From contig CM055113.1 of the NCBI GenBank assembly GCA_029204225.1, forward strand, positions 16,557,745 to 16,621,744: 64,000 nt of DNA. Reading direction: 5' to 3'. Of this stretch, positions 57,021 to 64,000 are shown in pieces. The notes below the pieces were generated by a model, which did not search any database, was not told where the DNA came from, and worked only from the letters and a program-made list of their open reading frames with translations. The DNA comes from Diphasiastrum complanatum. Lineage: Eukaryota > Streptophyta > Lycopodiopsida > Lycopodiales > Lycopodiaceae. How positions within the stretch are numbered: position 1 is the first letter of the stretch; every line of letters starts with the position of its first letter. The position numbers and the translations under genes are program-made.

Positions 57021-58600
57021 TCATCCCAAGGCTTCGAACACTTGGAAGCGGAGCTTACTTCCATAGTTTAATGTCCCCAGGTACTCTCGTATCTTTTTTA
57101 TGAAGCCCATCTCGTGCCAGTCTTCTACCATGGTGACGTATTGTGATGACATGAAGGCCGCTCTGTAGTATAGTCTGGCCATCATCTCATGATCTTCCTT
57201 TGACTGGAGGGCTACGTTGGGGTTGATCTTGATCGGATCCAAACCACAATCCCAAAAACATTCTTGCTACATTAGAAAGGCCATGTATCGACAATATTTG
57301 GCACTTTCTTTGGCACTTGTCTTGTATTTGTGCCTGAAGTCTAGCAACTGTAGCCTCATGTCATCCGGGGAGATTCTCTCTGAAATTCTCAGAATCACTA
57401 GCCAATTCACCAACTCAACCCGTGGCCTTTCTGCTGGCCATGGATTTCTTTGTTTGAGTGACATGTAGAATGGATCTATTCGCTTCCATGTCGGTGCCCT
57501 CAGGTACTCTTGCAGCCATCTGCTATCCTTTAAGACCTTGCTCTGCCATCTCGGTTGCGGTTGTAGTGCCGCAATGATCTCAAACTTGGTGGAGTATTGG
57601 CTTTGATCTATCTCCTCTTTGCCTCCCCTCATGTTGGGAGGATATTTCCTTTCGAATTTCTCTGATTCTCTGGTATCATCCATCTTGCCCTTGGGCTTGG
57701 TAGGAGAAGCTTCCCTACGTGGTTGTGGTGGCCTCGCTAGGTAATCATCCAAGGCCTTAGTGCCCGTATCTTTTTCCTTTGCCCGTTCACTCGTTGACGG
57801 CTCAGCTGCACCCGTGTCTTGTCTGGACGAGAATCTTCTTGACTCCAATGGATCTGCCAGGAAGTCGTCATCACCCCCAATGTCAGTGTTAACTTTTGGA
57901 AGGTTAGGGATGGAGTGATCTGGAGAGGAAGGTGCAGGAATGATAGGTTTAGGAGGAGGTGGGTTTAACAAATTATATGTCACACCGGGGGAGCGGAGTT
58001 GTTGAAGGAACTCATCCCGTCGGGCTTTGTATGTGTCAGCTGGACCTTTTGATGGGCCCATTAATCTACTAGGAGGTGGTGGAGAGAGGGAAGATGAAGA
58101 AACAGAATAAGTCGGAATGAATGTTTCAGAAAAATTAAAAACGGAATAAGATGAGGGGTTAAAAGTGGGAGGGGGAAGGAGAAAAGCTTCGAAAACAGAT
58201 TCCGCTCTCTGGCTAACCGATCTCGAGCTGCCATCTAATGGTTGGGTTTGCCCGTCCTTATTTCCTACTCCACCATCTCCATCATCGTCCCATGGTTTCT
58301 TTGAATGAGCGCCTGCTTGGGCCTTGCACGCCGTGTCCCACAACTGGTTCACCTTGTCCAAGACTTGTTGTAGGGCCTTCGTTGTATCTTCTAGCTGCTT
58401 CTGGGACTCAAGGATGATCTGTTCCTGCTTGGCCACAATATTTTCAAAATTTCTTTTCTCGGCTTCCGTTCCTAGATCAGCCGCACATACTTCTCCATCC
58501 GGATGGCTGAGGCATGTGGGGCCTGAAATTGTATGTCCTCGGACTTTATTAGAGGGACACCAACTGTCATTGCACCTAATGATCCGTCTCGTACTTAGTC
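57021..58600 (-). pseudogene. Element E accessory ORF, C-terminal part
   Basis: Minus strand, mainly one frame (57,267-58,787 ORF, real match from about 58,470 down). It starts with a coiled-coil-like stretch (NFENIVAKQEQIILESQKQL, TTKALQQVLDKVNQLW), then a long Ser/Pro-rich, acidic, likely disordered region with LLPPPTFNPSSYSVF, SSSSLSPPPPSRLM and NPPPPKPIIPAP. A folded C-terminal part follows: QSKVLKDSRWLQEYLRAPTW, RVELVNWLVILRISERISPD, SAKESAKYCRYMAFLM. After one stop at 57,265 it continues to 57,021 (INPNVALQSKEDHEMMARLY, FIKKIREYLGTLNYGSKL). I know no family for it. It lies between integrase and the 3' LTR, where some plant gypsy lineages carry env-like or other extra ORFs. No signal peptide or clear membrane segment is visible. 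Confidence 0.6.
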
Positions 58601-58960
58601 GATCTGGACCATCTGGTGCTTCAGTTGTTGCTGGACCTCTTTTAAAGTGATCTTTTGTCCGGCCATCACGGATTTGATTTCTTTTATCTCTTTTTCTTTT
58701 TCTTTGGCCAGCTTTTGTTGTTGCGCAATTTTTTGGTCCTGGTACTGGACCTTGTTCTCGAGCACTTGGTGCTGGCTTACCAACCAATGCATGTGGTAGC
58801 TTGCTTCGGATAGGCCGATCATTGAGCGCTTAGCTGCTTCGGAGAGCTTCTCAGTGTTAGTGAGGGTTGGGTATTGATCAAGGGTGTGAGATGGTGAAGC
58901 TAATCCAAAAAATAGACGTTGTGTAGGTAATAAGATGGAGGTGGAGGGAGTGGAGAAATA
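58595..58960 (-). pseudogene. Element E accessory ORF, central coiled-coil part
   Basis: In a frame different from the C-terminal part: LTNTEKLSEAAKRSMIGLSE, SYHMHWLVSQHQVLENKVQY, a Lys/Glu/Gln coil (KLAKEKEKEIKEIKSVMAGQ), then after a TAA LGAMTVGVPLIKSEDIQFQA. The same phrases occur in G2 at 15.4-15.7 kb, so this stretch is true coding sequence of the element, not chance. The frameshift to the C-terminal part lies near 58,470. Confidence 0.65.
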
Positions 58961-59027
58961 ATGCTAGTAGCAATGGTGGTTGTTGTTGTTGTGGTGGTGG
59001 TGGTTATTGGGAGGGTCAGACCTCTGG

Positions 59028-59582
59028 CTAATCTTCTTTCTCTAGTTCGTCCTCACTTATCTCCATCAGGTCCGCAACATCAAAATATTGCGAAGTGTCC
59101 AAGGTGTGGACTTGTTGGGCCTGTGGCTGCTGGGCTGCTTCCGTGTCTTGGGGAATGGAACTCCCCACTCCCCCCCCCCCAAAAAAAAAAAAAGGTGTCG
59201 TTGGTGATGTTGGAGGCATTGGCATTGTTATCAGAATGGGTGGGGTGGTGACTTCGTCTGGTGGCACGCCGTGGGTTGTGCCCATGTCCACTACTGCTGA
59301 TGATGTAGCTGCTCCATCACCCTCGTCGATGGTGTTGAAGGGTGAGGAGTGTGTCGGAGAGGCTGCATTTGAGCTTCCATCATCTAAAGCTGAATCTTCT
59401 AATGATGTTCCATCAGGTAATTTTCTACTGGCCTGGAGCTTCCTACGTATGCGTTGTTGCCTTGTGTCTAGCAACTGGGCCTTGGAGGTATCGGCCTGTT
59501 GAGCTTTCGAGGATGTTGCTACTTGTGGGTCTGGTTGTGGGCTTTGTCGCTTGTGTACCAGCAGAAGAATACTGGTGTTCAC
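59028..59582 (-). pseudogene. Element E accessory ORF, disordered middle part
   Basis: 184 codons rich in Ser, Thr, Ala, Asp: KAQLLDTRQQRIRRKLQASR, EDSALDDGSSNAASPTHSSP, ending FDVADLMEISEDELEKED. A C(10)A(14) homopolymer near 59,169-59,192 is in frame here (poly-Phe/Gly) and probably slips. No known domain. It joins the N-terminal ORF through one stop near 59,620. Confidence 0.55.
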
Positions 59583-59621
59583 CCTTTTGGGTGGAAGCCT
59601 CGATGGTGAAGTAGCCCGTGA

Positions 59622-60352
59622 TCATAGATGCTTGGATTGTTTGGCTCCTATTGGGATGTCCCATGGTTTGTCCGCAACCTGCAGGTGTTGTTGAAGCCTG
59701 GGCCCATTTTGTACTTGATGGAGTGTGATATCAATCATGAGATATCCCAAGACAGTTATTGGCTGCTTGTTCTTAACACACTCATGAAGGCAGTTCGAAG
59801 TAAATTGTGCCCAATCATAAAGGTTTTGGGCATGCAGTTGTGAATCTGCCATCATGTGAAAGAGGGACATGGGTACCCGCAGCACCTTTGTCCTTGGTCT
59901 TTGTGTGCATTTGGTCAAATATGGACATGCTGCTTGCAGCTGCTGATCATTGATGGCCTCAATGCGGTACCCATCTTTATTCTTCCATTTGTCCGCTAAG
60001 GGATCTATGTATTTGAAGTAGGTTGTCTGCTCAATCTTCTGGAGCATCCTTGTGACAACATTTGGTCCTCGAGGGAACCCAAAGGGTTGCAAGTCGGCCG
60101 CCACAAAAGATATGTTATAAACATAGTTCCTGACAGGGGGAACTATGAGTTGGCACGACCTTGCCATAGCATTATAATTGGCGTATGCCATATGTATCAG
60201 ATACGGTCTTTGATACCCCGTCAGGATAGGGATTTGGAATTCAATTGCCTTGAAGAATGACTCTGCCTGCTGGTATCAGGTCTGCATCTATGTAAGATCC
60301 AATTTGAACAGCTGGATGTCGAGCTTATTAGCATCGGGGTCTGGAAAAAATG
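59622..60352 (-). pseudogene. Element E accessory ORF, N-terminal folded part
   Basis: The open frame 59,622-60,191 can be read back, across two stops, to about 60,352 (FFPDPDANKLDIQLFKLDLT, ESFFKAIEFQIPILTGYQRP). Main features: MAYANYNAMARSCQLIVPPV, NYVYNISFVAADLQPFGFP, KYIDPLADKWKNKDGYRIEA, LRVPMSLFHMMADSQ, NLYDWAQFTSNCLHECVKN, PITVLGYLMIDITLHQ. It looks like a globular domain of about 230 residues. I do not recognise the fold. It follows the minisatellite and precedes the disordered part in the direction of transcription. Confidence 0.6.
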
Positions 60353-60900
60353 TGTCAGTTGAGATTTGAGACAAGGTTAAGCGTGCGTCGGTTGAGATTT
60401 GATGGAGGTGTCAGTTGAGATTTGATAGAGGCTTCGATTGAGAGTTGACATAGGCTTCGGTTGAGAGTTGACATAGGCTTCGGTTGAGAGTTGACAGAGG
60501 TTTCGGTTGATATCATTGGCTAGTTTCAGGCAAGATGTGATGTGCCGGTTTATGGAGTTTTGAATTTGGAACCTCCGGTCGAGATTGGAGTGGGTGCTTC
60601 GGTTGAGATCTAATCGAGATCCAATAGGATGCTTCGGTCGAGATTTGAGATAAAGCTCTGGTCGAGATTGGATGTAGATGCTCCGGTTGAAATTTGAGAG
60701 ACAGCTCCGGTCGAGATCTGAGAGGAAGCTTCGGTCGAGATATGACAGGACGCGTCGGTCGAGATCTGAGAGAAAGCTCCGGTCGAGATTGGACGTAAAC
60801 GCTCCGGTTGAGATTTGATAGAACCCATCGATTGAGATCTGACAGAAACTTATCGGTCGAGATCTGACAGAAATCCATCAGTTGAGATCTGACAAAAAAT
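60353..60900. repeat. TCGGTCGAGA minisatellite array 2
   Basis: About twenty units of 23-26 bp, e.g. GCTTCGGTCGAGATCTGAGA and GGCTTCGGTTGAGAGTTGAC. The left part (60,353-60,514) has TTGAGAGTTGACATAGG units; the right part (60,580-60,900) has TCGAGATCTGACAGAAA units; about 60 bp separate them. It lies between integrase and accessory ORF of element E. Minus-strand frames across it are open (SQISTEAS repeats) only because the unit is near a multiple of three. Confidence 0.92.
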
Positions 60901-61285
60901 CCAATATGGAGGAATGGAGCCGTGTGATGCAAGTGAAGAACTTCAGGGGGAAAATATGATTGTGGCCCAAAGTAGAAGTTCTTATGAGAAAGAAGTATCT
61001 CAATGAATGATTGTATGCTTAATTGAGAATATTGAGATACCAGAAAGACATAAATGAGATGGGCCTAAAGTGGTATAAATCTTTTTCATGTGGTGTAGCC
61101 TATCATTTGTTGACCTAGAACATTCATGACAAATGGGTATTTATAGAAAAAAAAAAGCATAGAAAGTAAATAAGTACAGGTATGAATTATAAACAAGAAA
61201 AGAGGTTAAAAATAGGCATGCAAAAGAGAATAACAAGCAAGGAAATAAGAAAATAAAAATTAAAAATATAGAATATATACCAAGA
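60901..61285. other. Spacer between minisatellite and integrase end
   Basis: AT-rich, no motif. Confidence 0.5.
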
Positions 61286-62330
61286 AAAAGTGTTAAATTG
61301 GGTCAACAAAAAACAACTCCTCGTAATACCGCCGTAGATGACCACCGTTGACGACAGTGTCTAGGAGTATTCCATCAAGCGTTTGTAGCTGGACTGCACC
61401 ATTAGGAAAGATTTTATTGATAATATATGGTCCCTCACTTTGGAATTTCAATTTGTCGAGGTGCTTTTTCAATGTATAAAGAAGCACCTAGTCACCTAAG
61501 CGTAAATCCTTGTTTCGCAAGTGACGGTCATGCTAGGCCTTTTGACATCTTTTGTTAACTAGTTGTGCGTGGTAAGATATGAGTCTTGTCTCGCATAACT
61601 GGGCTAAAGTAAATAGCCTGGTTTTGATTTGTTGCTCAATTGTAGCTTTCTCACAGAGATCTGTAGAGAAGGCTTCCATGATTCTTAGAGAAGGGACTAA
61701 GAATTCGACAGGCATTACCACCTCTTGACCATACATTAGATGGAATGGGGTAATCCATCCAGTGGCTTTCTTTAGGGTGGTGCGGTAAGCCCAGATAGTT
61801 GAGAATAGTTTCATTTCCCAATCAGAGCGATTGGTTTCAACTATCTTCGTCAATATCTTACATATCGTCTTGTTAGTTGATTCGGCCTAGCCATTACATC
61901 TAGGATAGTATGGTGTACTCTTCCGGTGAACTGCAAGGTAATGGCGTAGCAAATTATCAATGACAATATTAAAAAAGTGTGTGCCGCGATCACTAACTAG
62001 CTCTATAGGACAACCAAAAGGTGTAATAATATTTTCGTAAAGAAAACGCGCTGCAGTCTTTGCGTTGGCATCCTTTGTTGCCTGAGCCTCAACCCACTTA
62101 GTGGCGTAATCTGTGGCTATTAGGATATAACGGGCTTGGGTATGTTTCGTTGTTGAGCTGATTGGTCCAACAACATTTCCCACTTATGGAAGGCTTCGTC
62201 TTCTATAATGGGAGTTAAAGGTGTGCAGTCTGCTTTTGTATTTTTCTTGGCTCGCTGATAGACATCACATGTTTTAATGACAACAAATGTGTCCTTAAAT
62301 AATGAGGCCACCACAAGCCTACTCGAAGGA
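61286..62330 (-). pseudogene. Element E integrase
   Basis: Several minus-strand frames in order: zinc-binding part FVVIKTCDVYQRAKKNTKAD (one Cys of the HHCC is Tyr), core with ILIATDYATKWVEAQATKD (Asp), ELVSDRGTHFFN (Asp), YYPRCNG-stop-AESTNKTI (Glu present), KIVETNRSDWEMKLFSTIWAYRTT, GWITPFHLMYGQEVVMPVEF; C-terminal domain DKLKFQSEGPYIINKIFPNG, VNGGHLRRYYEELF. There is no chromodomain after it. This C-terminus (SEGPY..NG..LRRYY) is the non-chromoviral Athila/Tat style. Confidence 0.9.
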
Positions 62331-62620
62331 TAAATTTAGTTGTTGCTTCAGCAGAGAAGTGACCGCCGCCAATGCCCTCATGAGCCTGAGATATGATAGG
62401 CCGTATCTCAAATTCATAAGCACATCATCGGATAATCCTATGAACGTCCCGTTTATAAAGTTGTCCTGCTATTAGCTGAAAGGGCGTTGCTTTAAGCAAA
62501 AAATTTTTTTTTGCAACCGTACTCAGGCCTTCTTTGAGTCTGCCTGTTGTTAGGAACTGAGTGATCTCCTCAACCCATAAGGGTGTAGCATCAATATGAA
62601 AAAGACATGCATCAGGAAGA
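62331..62620 (-). pseudogene. Element E RNase H-integrase linker
   Basis: Readable in mixed frames: EEITQFLTTGRLKEGLSTVA, FLLKATPFQLIAGQLYKRD, HEGIGGGHFSAEATTKFILR. This is the normal region between RNase H and the integrase zinc finger. Confidence 0.75.
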
Positions 62621-63196
62621 TCATCGTTGACTAGTGCAGTTGCTTTTCAGCATTAGGGAGCCGAGAAAGTAATCTGCCATGAAATGTTGGGTTCCTTTTC
62701 GAACGACTACGCAGAAATTAAATTCCTCAAATATCAATGGCCATCGAGCTATACGTCCCGTTTTACAGGATTTATTAACAATATATAACAGGGCTTGATG
62801 GTTGGTGTAGAAGGCAAAGGTCTGGCCTAGTAGATAATGTCTTAGTTGTTGAACAACATAGACCATCGCCAATGCTTCTCGCTCTGTTGTTGTGTAGTTT
62901 ACTTCAGCAGGCACTAGTTGCCTGCTCAAGAATGTATTGGAAAATCCTTGCCATAATCGTCTAGTTGTGCAAGAAGACCTCCAATGGCATACTTACTGGC
63001 GTCAGTATGCACATGGAATTCTTTCGTGTAGTCTGGCGAACAGAGTATGGGTGCCGTGGTAAGGGTTGTTTTCAACTCCTCAAAGACTTTAATGCGTTCA
63101 TTGGTCCATCAAGGATCTACCACAACTAAATAAATGAGGTGTGCCTTGCCTGCATAATCGATTATAAAGATGCGATAATAATTTGTGTGACCGAGG
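62621..63196 (-). pseudogene. Element E RT thumb and RNase H, cut at 63,197
   Basis: The upstream part (63,196-62,930) reads LGHTNYYRIFI, then DASKYAIG-type HTDASKYAIGGL region. The ORF 62,621-62,929 gives SRQLVPAEVNYTTTEREALA, VVQQLRHYLLGQTFAFYTNH, LLYIVNKSCKTGRIARWPL, FNFCVVVRKGTQHFMADYF. It matches G1. The RT palm is missing because another LTR starts at 63,197. Confidence 0.88.
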
Positions 63197-63895
63197 TGTG
63201 AAAATGTCAAAATCATGCTTGATCTAGGCCAAAATCATGTACATATTATGTTTACACATGTGTGGAGCCTGTTCCCACGTGTGAATTGAATGCATTTATC
63301 ATTTAGATGAGTCATATAGGTTGTACATACCATTTCATTTGAGACCTAGTGGCTAAAATGGCCAAAATCTAGTTTTCTAGCTATATGCCACTTGGTATCA
63401 TTTTATTGGTAGGAAAAGCTATTTCACATGGATAGGAGTGATCTCACACGTGCCAAGGATTTCTCACATGTGTCAAAATATCAGTAGTAGGTGAGATCCA
63501 ACTTGTGGTAGATATTTGTGCAAGTCCCTATAAATTAGAAAAATTGCCTAAAATCAAGGGAGGTGGCTATAAGTTAGGAAACTTGGTCCATGTGCCATAT
63601 TGATGATTATTGGTGGATCCTTTGATGAGTAGGCACTCTCACACGTGCCAAATCAGCTGATTAAGCATCAGCTCTTGTGTATATATGGTGGCTCATTTGG
63701 CCATAATTGAGATGGAAGCTAAATCTTGGTTTTGGAGCAATTCTAGTGTTTTCTCTCTATTTGTCTTGTGTTTTTATACATTGATTGGGTTCTAAGCTTA
63801 GTATACTTTATTCTTAGCCTACTGTCTGTACTCTGACAGGTCTTCACACGTGTGAAACCAGCAAGTACAAGTTTTGATCAATAATGATTGTTCTT
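63197..63895 (+). repeat. Copia-type LTR inserted into or abutting element E
   Basis: Starts TGTGAAAATGTCAAAATCAT. It is related to the copia C LTR (same layout TGTnAAAAnnTCAnAAT..GCTTGA, same TTCACACGTGTGAA palindrome at 63,843-63,856) and to the fragment at 16.3 kb. TATA-like GTATATATGG lies near 63,680. The right end is not exact: no PBS is visible, but by 63,910 the sequence resembles the copia C leader. Confidence 0.7.
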
Positions 63896-64000
63896 GTTAG
63901 ATTTATTCATCTAGATTTGATCTAAATGCTATCTAATCTTGTGTAGATTGATAGGTTGATCTAATCTAACATCCAATCACACTTGTGGATCTGATTCATA
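63896..64000 (+). other. Probable copia leader at the window edge
   Basis: TTTGATCTAAATGC and ATCTTGTGTAGATTG resemble the start of the copia C leader. The PBS seems deleted. Confidence 0.4.

Noticed and set aside
59622-60191. Plant mobile domain or env-like protein
   Set aside because: I could not see the diagnostic motifs, a signal peptide or a transmembrane segment, so no family name is given.
57021-60352. Host nuclear gene for the accessory ORF
   Set aside because: Same strand and position between integrase and 3' LTR, with a second copy beside another gypsy gag; no introns visible.
60513-60932. 139-codon repeat protein on the minus strand as an independent gene
   Set aside because: Two overlapping frames are open because the minisatellite unit is close to 24 bp; no independent support.

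Overview
This window looks like nuclear DNA of a vascular plant with a large, repeat-rich genome. It is AT-rich, has long GA/CT microsatellites, and is almost entirely LTR-retrotransposon debris. I found no convincing host protein gene, no tRNA or rRNA gene, no CRISPR array and nothing bacterial. The organism cannot be narrowed further by reading alone. Essentially every recognisable protein segment belongs to Ty1/copia or Ty3/gypsy elements, and nearly all are broken by stops, frameshifts, internal deletions or nesting.

Layout, left to right. About 1.4-8.7 kb is a decayed minus-strand gypsy element (called G1 here): LTR, a TGGCGCC-type primer-binding site, gag, protease, RT and RNase H, interrupted by a copia fragment and two long GA repeats. 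Copia B (8.7-9.7 kb, +) has two zinc knuckles. Copia H (10.7-12.9 kb, +) has lost RT and is followed by an unexplained 205-codon ORF. A second gypsy copy, G2 (13.9-16.0 kb, +), keeps gag and a piece of an accessory ORF. A TCGGTCGAGA minisatellite lies at 17.1 kb. Copia C (18.2-22.9 kb, -) is the best-preserved coding sequence (866 codons) but has lost RNase H. About 22.9-27.9 kb holds no recognisable gene.

A third gypsy gag, G3 (28.3-29.2 kb, +), is joined directly to an LTR piece. Copia I is at 30.2-31.8 kb (+). From 32.3 to 34.9 kb there are scraps of gypsy RT, gag and a chromodomain. Two adjacent hairpins lie at 37.4-37.6 kb. A young chromovirus, K (40.36-43.59 kb, -), has 479-bp LTRs and a perfect ATCTC target duplication. 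Copia J and F relics follow (45.3-48.9 kb). Copia D (50.07-56.08 kb, -) is nearly full length, with 272-bp LTRs about 10% diverged. Gypsy element E (56.1-63.2 kb, -) has INT, then a minisatellite, then a long accessory ORF, then the 3' LTR. At 63,197 it is cut by another copia-type LTR that runs towards the right edge.

G1, G2, G3 and E appear to belong to one lineage, shown by shared RNase H or gag motifs, shared LTR sequence between G3 and E, and a shared accessory ORF between G2 and E. The TGGCGCC PBS and the absence of a chromodomain point to the Athila/Tat side of Ty3/gypsy. The most unusual items are the accessory module downstream of integrase, the shared TCGGTCGAGA minisatellite core, and the double hairpin at 37.4 kb.
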